Source of the DNA: a virus
Virus record (IMG/VR): IMGVR_UViG_3300030001_000223
Coordinates: 1-64,000 of that record
DNA length: 64,000 bases
Strand: one strand, 5' to 3'
Shown here: piece by piece, positions 47,153 through 56,974 of the stretch
Layout of the letters: every line of letters starts with the position of its first letter
How positions within the stretch are numbered: the first letter of the stretch is position 1
Position numbers and translations under genes: made by a program
Notes under the pieces: model-generated
The model's database searches: none
What the model was told of the DNA's origin: nothing
Seen by the model: the letters and a program-made list of their open reading frames with translations, nothing else

Positions 47153-47181
47153 TTGACAATCTAATCCAAGGGGATTAAAAT
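47153..47181 (+). promoter_or_regulatory. Promoter of small RNA
   Basis: TTGACA 47153-47158, 17 bases, TAAAAT 47176-47181. Confidence 0.75.
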
Positions 47182-47187
47182 AAAGAA

Positions 47188-47268
47188 GTAAAAGAAGTTT
47201 ACAAATAAAATTTAAATATACAGTTCATGTAAATAAGATACTTAGTTTCAGTAGGTATCTTATTTTTA
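47188..47268 (+). ncRNA. Small RNA with own promoter and terminator
   Basis: About 80 bases without an ORF, ending in AAGATAC/GTATCTT (47235-47241 with 47255-47261) and TATTTTTAT. The stem reads as a terminator in both directions, so the toxin-like mRNA from the right may end here and overlap it, as in RatA/txpA. Confidence 0.55.
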
Positions 47269-47390
47269 TATCTATAATTAAAAAAGACTTTCTAATTATA
47301 TCACTTACCATCCCACATGAGTTTCAGTCACGCTTTTAAAATGATATAATTATACTAGTCCTTTAATTAACTCAATCTATCTTTAGTATA

Positions 47391-47519
47391 TTAAAAATGG
47401 GATATGTTAATGTATATTAAAATTACTGTTGTAGCAAAATTAAGAAGCCCAGTTGAAATTGCAAGTATTGCTAAAACAGTATCTTTATCAAATAGTTTTT
47501 TAGATTTATTACAGTTCAT
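47391..47519 (-). CDS. 42-residue hydrophobic protein, candidate type I toxin 2
   Basis: ATG at 47519 with GGGAGG ten bases upstream. Basic N-terminus (MNCNKSKKLF), then a single membrane segment (VLAILAISTGLLNFATTVILIYI region). Leftward promoter TTGTAA-17-TATAAT (47602-47574). A rightward -10 TATAAT near 47345 could also make RNA antisense to its 3' end. No sequence likeness to the candidate at 30391 beyond architecture. Confidence 0.55.
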   Translation of the reverse strand: MNCNKSKKLFDKDTVLAILAISTGLLNFATTVILIYINISHF

Positions 47520-47573
47520 GATATAATCGCCTCCCATCCCCATAGGAATATTCGAATATGAGATGGCATAATA

Positions 47574-47602
47574 ATTATATCACTTATTACTAATAATTAC
47601 AA
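47574..47602 (-). promoter_or_regulatory. Leftward promoter of toxin-like gene 2
   Basis: Minus strand TTGTAA (47602-47597), 17 bases, TATAAT (47579-47574). Confidence 0.7.
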
Positions 47603-47733
47603 TTTAATACAAAAACATTAAGAATCTAGTATAAAAAATATTAGGTTCTTTTTTTGTTATAAAAAACAAATTAAAACAAAATTAAACATCAATTTTAAAA
47701 ACAAATTAAAGATAGAAAGAAGGTGAATTAATA

Positions 47734-48651
47734 ATGGGTTTTATTACAAGGTTCGGATTTAACGGAAAACCTTTTTTAGAAAATTGTCATACAAATAGTA
47801 AAGTATCCAGTTTATTTGCTTCAAATGGTGTGATAGATGAAATAAAAATAGATGAAACATTAGATAGTGAAAATTCTATAGAACAAACTCCTTGGACTAT
47901 GGATACAGGGTTTTTATGTCACTTCTTAAATTCACTTGAAGCAGGGAATCTGACAAATAATGGTATAAAAATTCAAAAAATAAGATTTAAAAGAAGAAAA
48001 GTTGGAGATTTAACTTGGCAGACTATGATAGATTATCCTTTTAGTGATGATATAGAGAATTATGATACAGAAGATTTTTATATCTGTGCAGGATATAACT
48101 ACGATTATACATTAATTCCTGTGGTTCAAAATTTTGAAGGAGTTGGGGTTACAAGTAATATAACACCAATGTATAAAAGCTTATTTTTAACTGGTAGAAA
48201 TAGTAGCGGAGATTTAGTAAATTATCCTTTAAGATTCGATTTAAATTTATCGGATATTAGTCTCAATGAGGATAAAACTGTTATGAAGACATTATCTTCT
48301 CAATATCCAGCAATATTATGTGGAGGTTCTAAATATATGTCGGGTAGTTTAGCATTTGATATAATTAGTCCAAATTGTGAATCTAATAGTGGAAAAATTG
48401 ATATGCAAGCTGAAAATGCCTATAGAGAAAGTTTTGAAGAATTTATACATACTGGTAAACCTATGTTGGTCAGAACTCACAGCTTTTATACATTAGGAGT
48501 TTTAAGTGATATTAAAAAGAATCCTTTGTTTGGTGACGACGCAGGATGGGGACTCTACAAATATACCTGCACATTTACTGAGATAGGAAATGGCAAAGAT
48601 ATGGATACATTACAAAAAAACAATCTAACCTATGAAATCACAACAAGTTAA
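47734..48651 (+). CDS. Distal tail (Dit)-like or tail hub-associated protein
   Basis: 305 residues, GAAGGTGA site. Beta-rich and ends in a segment with RTHSFYTLGVLSDIKKN, a pattern of distal tail or hub-interacting proteins. Followed directly by the large 881-residue tail protein. Function by place in the operon. Confidence 0.5.
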   Translation: MGFITRFGFNGKPFLENCHTNSKVSSLFASNGVIDEIKIDETLDSENSIEQTPWTMDTGFLCHFLNSLEAGNLTNNGIKIQKIRFKRRKVGDLTWQTMIDYPFSDDIENYDTEDFYICAGYNYDYTLIPVVQNFEGVGVTSNITPMYKSLFLTGRNSSGDLVNYPLRFDLNLSDISLNEDKTVMKTLSSQYPAILCGGSKYMSGSLAFDIISPNCESNSGKIDMQAENAYRESFEEFIHTGKPMLVRTHSFYTLGVLSDIKKNPLFGDDAGWGLYKYTCTFTEIGNGKDMDTLQKNNLTYEITTS

Positions 48652-48688
48652 AAATAAATTAAATTATTAAGAAGGGAGTGAATATATT

Positions 48689-51334
48689 TTGTCAGTTCAA
48701 AAAGTAGTACAGGGTAGTTTATATCAGAATGGTATACAAGCGCAATTTTCATCTGTACCAATTTCATATATAAATAATGCAGTTTTAGAGTTAAAATCTA
48801 GTGGAACTGATATTGAATGGTTAGTAATCGATAGTGGAGCACATCATTATCTATTATCCACTAAAAATTTATTAAGTGGAATTAGTTATAATCAATTAAA
48901 TATACAAGGGTTTGTAAGTGGAAATTCTTTGATAAATATTGGTGATTCACAATATAAAATCAGATTAATAACAAATAAAGAATGGAATGATTTTGTATTA
49001 AATCAAATAAATCTTAATACATTATTAATACCAAATGCAGATGATTTAAGTGGGAACTATAATGTAACGACTATTTCTACTTCTAATACAAACACTTTGC
49101 TTCATTGGTGGAATACTCCTTCTTTAACTAAAGATGTTAATGGTAACAATATCATTATCAGAGGTGGAAATGCTATTAATACTTCTTCTAATATATTAAC
49201 AACAGATAATTCTAATTGGAGAATAATGTTAGAAAAGCTTGACCTACCACCAGCAATATCAGATAATGATAGATTTTTAGGAAATTTTACATCTAGTATT
49301 GTACAAGAATACACTATAACAGACCCAGAAAATGATTTATTTAAAGTTGAAGAAATACTTGATGGGTCTGTTACAAGAACATTAGAAAATCAACCAAGTA
49401 AAACTAAATTTACATATGGTTTATCAGGTACATATTGGAGTAATATAACATCAGGAAGTCATACAATTGTTATCAGAGTTACAGATATTTGCGATAATAT
49501 TTCAATTAGAACATGGACTTTTAATAAAATAGTAGACTATTCAACAGGAACATCTACAAATTTGACACGACCAATTATAACTACACCTACAAGTTCACTT
49601 TCATTAGTACCAATGAATGCATTAGTTGACAATATTGTTAATTTTAATGTAGTTGGTGGTGAATTGGTATATGCAAATGAAATAAATATTGTAGATAATT
49701 CCAATTCATCTATTGTGATATATAATAAAAAAGTTGAAAGTTTTGATTTTTATAATACAATTCCACTTAATACATTAATTAATGGACATACGTATCAAAT
49801 AAAAATGCGGACATATAATTCAAATAATCAATATTCTGCATGGAGTGATACTGTTTTAGTAAAATGTTTAACTCCACCAAATTTAAATATAACTACAATT
49901 ATTGATGGTAAAATACAAAGTCCAAATCCATTAATAATGGCTACATATAATCAAAATGAGGGAGACGAATTATACAGTTATATATATAATTTATATAAAG
50001 ATGGTGCATTAATTGCATCCAGTGAAGTTTTATTAGATAAATTATTGGAATATCAATTTTCAAATTTAGAAAATAAAACAAATTATCTAATGGAATTAAA
50101 AGTAAGAACTTCTAGTGGAATGGAAAATAGTGTAACTCAAGATTTTTATTGTGTATACTTACAAACAAAACTTCCAGCAGTACTAAAAACTGAAAATAGT
50201 TCGACTACAGGTAGTGTAAAAATAACAAGTTATGTTAGACAAATTAGAGGACGGATTTTTAGTGGAGATGATATTAATTATATTGATGATACGTGGGCAG
50301 ACTTACATAACACAGTAGTAATATGGGACAAAGATGGAGCTTTTCGTCTAGACGGAGATTGGACTGCTAAAATATGGGCAAGAGATTTAGAAAATAATGA
50401 TGTAATGTTAGTGAAATTTGTATTGGATGATAATAATTATATACAATTATCTCGTTATAATAATATGTTTTCGCTATCCAAAATAGTAAATGGAATTAAA
50501 TTATATGAACTTCATTCATTTGTTTTAGGAGACATATTATCAACAGACCAATTATATTTCTTTATTCAAAATGATGTTGATTTAGGATTAATGAATTTTG
50601 ATGTAAAAAGAGTAACAGATGGTAGAAACACTTGGTATAGTAAATCCTATGATAATGATATAATGCCTAGTTATGCAAGTGAAAATGGATTTTTAACATT
50701 TTTAGAAGACGATTTTAAAAATATATTACTTGATAATAATATAGATGGAGATAATATGAAAGTTTATATTCCTACAATTGATGATTTATTAAATGCAAAT
50801 ACAAGTAGTATATTAGGAAAAGCAATTGTTGGAGATATGATATTAGGCAATGATAAGGGGATAATTGATTTAACTTCAACTCAGCCTTATTTTACAAGAA
50901 CTATAGATAATTTAGATGTAAATAAAATAAAAATATTTAATACAGATGGAACAATAAGCACAAGCTATCCAAATTCTCAACTTGGAATAAGATTTGTTAT
51001 AAAAATACCAAATAACATTAAAGTTTCCAGTTATATAGATTCTAGTGATGGTTGTCATTTATTAGCATTGAAAATATTAAATTTATTTACAATACAAAAT
51101 ATAGGAAATTTGCAAGTAGGAGATAGAATAAAAGCATACGCAATAAAATATAAAAATGAATTAGTTAAGTTTACAATATTATCGAAAACGGATAGTACTA
51201 TTTCTTTATTATCTGATGTAATCAATACTTCTAAAGAATTTGATAAAGAAGAAACAGTATTTATAAATGGTAATCCAAATTGGAATTTGAGTAATTTAAA
51301 ACAATGGCTAAACAGTAACTCAAAAATAGGCTAG
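48689..51334 (+). CDS. Large tail/baseplate protein with Fn3-like domains
   Basis: 881 residues from TTG 48689 (AAGGGAGTGAA site). Beta-rich throughout, with Ig/Fn3-type units near 205-290 and 295-400 and a later domain with LRDLENNDVMLVKF-like strands (about 500-640). A tail-associated adhesin or baseplate wedge is likely. No catalytic motif was seen. Confidence 0.55.
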   Translation: MSVQKVVQGSLYQNGIQAQFSSVPISYINNAVLELKSSGTDIEWLVIDSGAHHYLLSTKNLLSGISYNQLNIQGFVSGNSLINIGDSQYKIRLITNKEWNDFVLNQINLNTLLIPNADDLSGNYNVTTISTSNTNTLLHWWNTPSLTKDVNGNNIIIRGGNAINTSSNILTTDNSNWRIMLEKLDLPPAISDNDRFLGNFTSSIVQEYTITDPENDLFKVEEILDGSVTRTLENQPSKTKFTYGLSGTYWSNITSGSHTIVIRVTDICDNISIRTWTFNKIVDYSTGTSTNLTRPIITTPTSSLSLVPMNALVDNIVNFNVVGGELVYANEINIVDNSNSSIVIYNKKVESFDFYNTIPLNTLINGHTYQIKMRTYNSNNQYSAWSDTVLVKCLTPPNLNITTIIDGKIQSPNPLIMATYNQNEGDELYSYIYNLYKDGALIASSEVLLDKLLEYQFSNLENKTNYLMELKVRTSSGMENSVTQDFYCVYLQTKLPAVLKTENSSTTGSVKITSYVRQIRGRIFSGDDINYIDDTWADLHNTVVIWDKDGAFRLDGDWTAKIWARDLENNDVMLVKFVLDDNNYIQLSRYNNMFSLSKIVNGIKLYELHSFVLGDILSTDQLYFFIQNDVDLGLMNFDVKRVTDGRNTWYSKSYDNDIMPSYASENGFLTFLEDDFKNILLDNNIDGDNMKVYIPTIDDLLNANTSSILGKAIVGDMILGNDKGIIDLTSTQPYFTRTIDNLDVNKIKIFNTDGTISTSYPNSQLGIRFVIKIPNNIKVSSYIDSSDGCHLLALKILNLFTIQNIGNLQVGDRIKAYAIKYKNELVKFTILSKTDSTISLLSDVINTSKEFDKEETVFINGNPNWNLSNLKQWLNSNSKIG

Positions 51335-51388
51335 AGATTTATTTTTCTTTAGTCTATTTTATTATGCAAAAATTAAGGAGGAACAACA

Positions 51389-52936
51389 ATGGCAACTAAT
51401 ATGACTAGTGATATAGTACCAAGATATTCAACATTCACAACTGATGATAATTTAACATTAGATAGTTTTATTGTATTTCAAGATATGGATAAAGCCCATT
51501 CAGATATGGTTGATAGATACTACGTATTGAAAAACAAACAATATACAACAGATGCAGAAAAGACAGAAATGACTGGATTAGAAGTTAATTTACAAGAATA
51601 TCTACCAACAAGTGATACATGGAATAAATTATGTGCATGTATTTTAGGTATGCAAATGTATATGAGAGATGGAATAGTAGTATTTACAGAACAAAAGAAA
51701 GCAGAATTTGAAAAAATAATATCTAATTATTCATATCAAGGAGAATGGACTAATACAATAATATATTCAGAAGGGAATTTAGTTTTACATAATGGACAAG
51801 GTTTTACAAGTAAAGTTGATAATAATTTAAATTATGAACCGAATAGCGAAGTTTCAACTGATGATTATTGGATTCGTTATACTATCAAAGGAGACAAAGG
51901 CGACCCATCTTTAAATGTATCTATTAAGAAAGGCACAGATGGTACAGCTAATTATGACCTGCTGACTACATATAACGTTGGAGATGCGTGCGTTTACAAT
52001 CATAGATTATATTATTGTTTAGTAGATGGGACTATAGGAATAGCAGTAACAGATAATACTAAATGGGCATGTGCTGATAAAATATGGATTGGAACAGATG
52101 AACCATTAGACCATTTTGTAATATGGTGGGATATAAATAATGGACAAAATGTATTAAAAAGATATTCAGATAATAATGTATGGGTAGAGCAAACTGTAAA
52201 AGCTGGAGATATGATTATACTTGATAGTGCTAATTATTTTACTAGCAGTAATGTTGAAGGAGCTTTAATTGAATTAAAAATAGCTATTAATAATATTGAT
52301 TTAACTGCAAGCAAAGTAACTGTGGTTGATAGTGCTAATTTATACAATGGAGTTAATGCTGAGACGTGCCTAGCAGAAGTTATGAATAAAACTAATACAG
52401 CACAAAATACAGCTAATAATGCAACTAATTTAGCAAATACTGCACAAGCTAGAGCAGATTCGGCTTTTACATATGCCAATAATGGAAAGACTAGTGTTAC
52501 TGGTGTTGTTGGTAATGTTTCAAGTAGTAACACATTTGGAGATATAATTAATGAAATACAATATGATAAAAATATATTAGCTAGTAATTTAAATAATAAA
52601 GGAGTTTCAGCTAATAATGGTGATACATTAAGAAATTTAGCTAGTTTAGTTGGGAATATATCATTAGGAAGAAAACATACTACTGGTACAGGAACGACAG
52701 TCAGATATAATAATCAAAATTGTATAGCGATAAATTTTATATTTACTCCATCTGTAGGTATATTTAAATTCTCTCAAAGTACAAGCAATCCTACCCAAAA
52801 TTATTATATTAATGGAGAAAATATAATAACTGGATATGGTTATGCTACACGCACAGACTCTGTATACTCCTCTGGTACATCAATATATATAGTGGCTGTA
52901 GGATCTGGAACATATACATATGAGATTTGGGAGTAA
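51389..52936 (+). CDS. Upper baseplate / tail fibre protein with carbohydrate-binding modules
   Basis: 515 residues, AAGGAGGAA site. CBM5/12-like segments near 118-165 (YQGEWTNTIIYSEGNLVLHNG) and 180-225, a helical repeat region (TNTAQNTANNATNLANTAQARADSA) and a Gly/Ser-rich C-terminal receptor-binding-like domain. Probably binds surface glycans. An adjacent terminator-like stem precedes it (51335-51362). Confidence 0.65.
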   Translation: MATNMTSDIVPRYSTFTTDDNLTLDSFIVFQDMDKAHSDMVDRYYVLKNKQYTTDAEKTEMTGLEVNLQEYLPTSDTWNKLCACILGMQMYMRDGIVVFTEQKKAEFEKIISNYSYQGEWTNTIIYSEGNLVLHNGQGFTSKVDNNLNYEPNSEVSTDDYWIRYTIKGDKGDPSLNVSIKKGTDGTANYDLLTTYNVGDACVYNHRLYYCLVDGTIGIAVTDNTKWACADKIWIGTDEPLDHFVIWWDINNGQNVLKRYSDNNVWVEQTVKAGDMIILDSANYFTSSNVEGALIELKIAINNIDLTASKVTVVDSANLYNGVNAETCLAEVMNKTNTAQNTANNATNLANTAQARADSAFTYANNGKTSVTGVVGNVSSSNTFGDIINEIQYDKNILASNLNNKGVSANNGDTLRNLASLVGNISLGRKHTTGTGTTVRYNNQNCIAINFIFTPSVGIFKFSQSTSNPTQNYYINGENIITGYGYATRTDSVYSSGTSIYIVAVGSGTYTYEIWE

Positions 52937-53019
52937 AATTCTCATATTAACCAAACACATTTTGTGATAGGATAAAATGAAAGTTTTATAAGAAGTTAAT
53001 AAATTAATAGAAATACTAT

Positions 53020-53047
53020 TGACATACATCACTCCTTAATATATAAT
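53020..53047 (+). promoter_or_regulatory. Promoter of secreted HExxH protein gene
   Basis: TTGACA 53020-53025, 16 bases, TATAAT 53042-53047. Confidence 0.75.
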
Positions 53048-53106
53048 TAAATTATAGAAATACAGGAAATAATATGATATAATTTGAAATATAAGGAGTG
53101 AATAAC

Positions 53107-53889
53107 ATGAATATGAAGTCAATAAAGAACTTGATAAAAATAGTTGCAATTAGTGGAATCGTAGTGATGTTTAATATAACACCAAGTTTTGCAAGTGATA
53201 AAGTTGAAACCATTAATGATTTTTGTAATAAGTATGGAATTGTTAATAATGGTAAGATTGATAATGAAAGACTTTATGGTATTAATACCGAGACTAAAGA
53301 AAATGGAGACTCTATTATTAAATATTCTAATGGAAGTTGGTCTTTATATAATATTAAAGCAAATAAGTATATATTTAAACCCCTAGAGTCAAATGAGAAT
53401 TTGGTTTGCAATAATATAGATGATTTAAGTAAATGTAGTCTAGCTTATACAGAAATAAAAAATGACCATTTAAATATAGAATTAGGAGCACATAGTAATA
53501 TTATTTATGCAGATAATTTAAATACTAATCAAGATTTAGAAAATTATGCTAAACAATGGCTAAAAGATACTTATAATATAACATTAGATATTCCCATTTA
53601 TTATAATAATATAACTGATAAAGATGGAGTTACAATAAATGGATTATATAACTATAAAACATATAAAGACAAGTATACTCCAATATCTATAGAAATAAAT
53701 CAAGGAAATATAGATATTCAAAAAGAAAAATATATTATTCATGAAATGACACATTATGCTTTAGATAAATTAGATAAACCTTCAAAAGATAGTGATACAA
53801 TATTCGAAAAAGAATGCATAAAAAATGGAGGAGACACTAATTATGGAGGAATAGGATTATTGCACAGTCATTTAAAAAGTACATTGTAA
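53107..53889 (+). CDS. Secreted zincin-like protein (HExxH), phage moron
   Basis: 260 residues from ATG 53107 (AAGGAGTG site). Signal peptide MNMKSIKNLIKIVAISGIVV... with a cleavage site near SFASDK. HEMTHYALDKL near 210 is an HExxH zinc motif, with a downstream Glu (EKECIKNGG) that could be the third ligand. It has its own promoter inside the tail operon, so it is probably expressed in the lysogen. A secreted metallopeptidase is inferred; substrate unknown. Confidence 0.65.
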   Translation: MNMKSIKNLIKIVAISGIVVMFNITPSFASDKVETINDFCNKYGIVNNGKIDNERLYGINTETKENGDSIIKYSNGSWSLYNIKANKYIFKPLESNENLVCNNIDDLSKCSLAYTEIKNDHLNIELGAHSNIIYADNLNTNQDLENYAKQWLKDTYNITLDIPIYYNNITDKDGVTINGLYNYKTYKDKYTPISIEINQGNIDIQKEKYIIHEMTHYALDKLDKPSKDSDTIFEKECIKNGGDTNYGGIGLLHSHLKSTL

Positions 53890-53979
53890 TAATAGAAAAT
53901 TAAAACACATAAAGTGATTAAGAATAGTATTTTTGCTATTCTTTTTTGTTGTGTAAAAATAAATTAAAGGAGGGACTTT

Positions 53980-54363
53980 ATGACAACATTAGAGAAAATA
54001 AATAAAACAGACAATGAAAAATTAACAGGCAGTGATATAAAAAAAATTGATGATAATGCTACTAAGATAGAAAATACTTTAAATAATCTCCCAACTGGTT
54101 CTGGAAGTACTGTTACAACAAGTACTACTAATGGAAATATAAAAATAGATGGAGTAGAGAGCAAAGTATATACTGCACCTACCTATACTAAATCAGATGT
54201 TGGGTTAGGAAATGTAGATAATACAAGTGATTTAAACAAACCAATATCAACAGCAATGCAAACGGCTTTAAATTTAAAAGCAACAGTGGTAGCATTAACT
54301 GCAACTGAATATTCTGCTATAACGACTCCTGTTGCCACTACTTTGTATTTAATAAAAGCGTAG
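53980..54363 (+). CDS. Tail fibre-like protein
   Basis: 127 residues, AAAGGAGGGA site. N-terminal coiled coil, then the fibre repeat signature YTKSDVGLGNVDNTSDLNKP and a short C-terminal domain. Such repeats occur in phage side fibres. Followed by an LRR-type fibre gene. Confidence 0.7.
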   Translation: MTTLEKINKTDNEKLTGSDIKKIDDNATKIENTLNNLPTGSGSTVTTSTTNGNIKIDGVESKVYTAPTYTKSDVGLGNVDNTSDLNKPISTAMQTALNLKATVVALTATEYSAITTPVATTLYLIKA

Positions 54364-54373
54364 GTGAAGGAAT

Positions 54374-55060
54374 ATGAGAGTAGAAATTAAAGATGTTCAT
54401 TATGGGAATAATATAATAAATAAAATATATTATGGAAGTAATCTAGTATTTGATAGATTTACAGATAAATCTTACAATGTATATGTGTTTAATTTAACTA
54501 AAGTTACTAGCAATTATACTTTGACGTTACAAAATATAAACGAGGGAACACAAACAAATTGGGGAGATGGTATGATAGATACAAGTTTAACTCATACATA
54601 TGCAAGTCAAGGTATTTATACTGTAAAAACTAGACAAAGGGTGAATACAACAAATGGTAATGGGAATACAAATACTAAAAAAAGTTTAATTGAATGCACT
54701 AATATCGATAACACTTTAACCGTTTGTAGTTTTATGTTTATTGATTGTACTGGTTTAACTAATGCACCTATAATACCTAATAGTGTTACTAATTGTGATA
54801 CTATGTTTGATGGTTGTACTGGTTTAACTAATGCACCTATAATACCTAATAGTGTTACTAATTGTAGTTTTATGTTTAATAATTGTACTAGTTTGACTAG
54901 CATTCCACAAACTAATATAGATTTAATGCAAGCAGTTAAAAATGGAACTAATACTATTTGTGCAGATTATATGTATTGTTATGGTGGTTGTACACATATT
55001 ACTAGTCCTCAAACATATGCTACTTTGTTAAGTTTATACTCTAACTGGTTCACTATGTAA
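54374..55060 (+). CDS. BspA-type leucine-rich-repeat fibre protein
   Basis: 228 residues. After a beta-rich N-terminus (1-95), BspA/DUF285-type repeats of 23 residues (GLTNAPIIPNSVTNC) are present. Two DNA units of 69 bases at about 54745-54880 are identical over some 50 bases, so copy number may vary by slippage. A receptor-binding role is likely. No reverse transcriptase or diversity-generating system nearby. Confidence 0.65.
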   Translation: MRVEIKDVHYGNNIINKIYYGSNLVFDRFTDKSYNVYVFNLTKVTSNYTLTLQNINEGTQTNWGDGMIDTSLTHTYASQGIYTVKTRQRVNTTNGNGNTNTKKSLIECTNIDNTLTVCSFMFIDCTGLTNAPIIPNSVTNCDTMFDGCTGLTNAPIIPNSVTNCSFMFNNCTSLTSIPQTNIDLMQAVKNGTNTICADYMYCYGGCTHITSPQTYATLLSLYSNWFTM

Positions 55061-55202
55061 ACTTTAAATTAAAAGAATCAATTTATAAGGACTTTTAGGA
55101 GACATAATTTTATTATGTAAACTAAACTGTATTAATTTTGGCGATAACTCCAAATGTTGTCGTCTATTTTAATGAAATCAAAAAATGAAAGGAAGTAATA
55201 AA

Positions 55203-56111
55203 ATGAAAATATCAATAGATTTAGGACATGAATGCTCCCCTTATGATATTGGGGCAGACGGTAATATCTCTGAACAAGAAATAATTGATGCTGTAGGTAG
55301 TTTAGTAATATTTAAATTAAAAAATTTAGGTAACACAGTAATTGAGACAAGACCTAACTCTTGTATAAGTGTAGGTAACTCATTATGGCAAAGATATAAT
55401 AAATCAGATGATAATAAAAGTGATTGGTGTATAAGTATTCATGCAAATGCCTCAGATAATTTAACCGCAAATGGAGTAGAAATATTTACATATGGTGGAA
55501 AAGAAATATATGAAGCAAGACAAATATTAAATAATATTGCATCAATTGGTTTTTGTAATAGAGGAATTAAAGATGGCTCAAACCTTGCGATGGTACATCG
55601 TCCTCAAGCTAAGTCGATGTTAATAGAAATATGCTTCTGTACAAATGAAAATGATTGTAATTTGTATAGAAACAATATTGAAAATATAGCAAATGCAATT
55701 GTAAATGGATTAGTTGGTTCTAGTTTGCAAAATACCAAATATTCAGTTGGTTGGAATAATGATGATTATGGTTGGTTTTATTCTTCTGATGGTACTGATT
55801 TTTATTCAAATTGTTGGAATCAAATAGTTGATAGTACAGATAGTTCTATTTCATATTATTATTATTTTGATAACAATGGGTATATTTTAACAAATAAATG
55901 GAAGAAAGATGAAAATGATAAATGGTATTATTTAGACCAAAATGGTAATATGGTACAAGCTAGAACACCTGAAATAGTTAAATGGAAGAACATTGGTGGA
56001 AAATATTATTGTTTTGCTACAGATGGTTCTTTATATCAAGATTGTACTACCAATGATGGTTATACTGTAAATAAAAATGGAGAATGGGAAACTTCTATAC
56101 CTCAAAAATAA
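55203..56111 (+). CDS. N-acetylmuramoyl-L-alanine amidase endolysin
   Basis: 302 residues from ATG 55203 (AAAGGAAGT). Amidase_3 domain at 1-175: DLGHE (zinc His), SEQEI (Glu), SIHANAS (His), LIEICFC (catalytic Glu). C-terminal choline-binding-like repeats (YYYYFDNNGYILTNKWKKD..., KWYYLDQNGNMVQA). Cleaves the bond between muramic acid and the peptide stem. No signal peptide, so release depends on the holin that follows. Confidence 0.9.
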   Translation: MKISIDLGHECSPYDIGADGNISEQEIIDAVGSLVIFKLKNLGNTVIETRPNSCISVGNSLWQRYNKSDDNKSDWCISIHANASDNLTANGVEIFTYGGKEIYEARQILNNIASIGFCNRGIKDGSNLAMVHRPQAKSMLIEICFCTNENDCNLYRNNIENIANAIVNGLVGSSLQNTKYSVGWNNDDYGWFYSSDGTDFYSNCWNQIVDSTDSSISYYYYFDNNGYILTNKWKKDENDKWYYLDQNGNMVQARTPEIVKWKNIGGKYYCFATDGSLYQDCTTNDGYTVNKNGEWETSIPQK

Positions 56112-56166
56112 ATTTAAAAAATATAATATGTTATGCTACGTAAAAGGCAAAAGGAGTATGATAATT

Positions 56167-56898
56167 ATGGAACAATTACAAAATCAATTATTATTAATTG
56201 AACAAGTTATTATAGGAGGTGCAATAGCTTTTGGTTTAGCTTATTTATTAAAAGAAGTTGGTGTATTATTTACTTATTTAAAAACAAAAACATCGTTAAT
56301 AAAGGATGAGAAAGTTAGAAAAATAGTAGATTCCACATTAGATGCAGTAGATAAATTAGTTATTAAGAATATTACTAATGTTGATGTAACTTTAAAGCCT
56401 GTTATTTTGCAAAGTATTGCAGATGGAAAAGTAACTCCTGATGAAATTAATAAATTATTAGAAATTGTAAAAAACAATACTATAAAACAACTTTCTGATG
56501 ATTCTCTTAAAGTATTAAATGATAGTCTTGGAGATGTAGATTTATATTTAGAAAGTACTATTGAGGACAAATTAGCTACATTAAAAATTGACCCTACTAG
56601 TGCAGTATCAAAGACCATTTTACCAGAAAAGTCTGTAGTAGTTGTGGATACAAGTATATTGACTAATCAAATAAATCAATTACAGTCTGATAAAGATGTT
56701 TTGATTCAACAAATATCACAAGTAACTTCAGATAAGACTAATGTTGAACAAGCTAATGCACAGTTATCTAACCAAGTAGATAGTTTAAATGCTCAAGTTT
56801 CACAAGTTGAGGCAGATAAAAAAATATTACAGGACAAGCTAAGTTCTATCACCAATACTTTGACTCAAGTTGTTAATCCTACTACAAATATACAATAA
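56167..56898 (+). CDS. Holin, LLH-like
   Basis: 243 residues from ATG 56167 (AAGGAG). N-terminal membrane segment (VIIGGAIAFGLAYLLKEVGVLF), then an acidic and coiled-coil cytoplasmic tail ending KLSSITNTLTQVVNPTTNIQ, the plan of LLH-type holins. Tail end resembles the remnant at 60115. Its terminator is split by the IS element. Confidence 0.75.
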   Translation: MEQLQNQLLLIEQVIIGGAIAFGLAYLLKEVGVLFTYLKTKTSLIKDEKVRKIVDSTLDAVDKLVIKNITNVDVTLKPVILQSIADGKVTPDEINKLLEIVKNNTIKQLSDDSLKVLNDSLGDVDLYLESTIEDKLATLKIDPTSAVSKTILPEKSVVVVDTSILTNQINQLQSDKDVLIQQISQVTSDKTNVEQANAQLSNQVDSLNAQVSQVEADKKILQDKLSSITNTLTQVVNPTTNIQ

Positions 56899-56974
56899 AT
56901 AATTAATATAAATAACTATAATAAAAAGACCTAAATTTAAAATGTACCCTTTGTCAAGGACGATTTAAAAAAGC

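Noticed and set aside
54745-54880. Diversity-generating retroelement variable region
   Set aside because: No reverse transcriptase or template repeat; repeats are plain tandem units.
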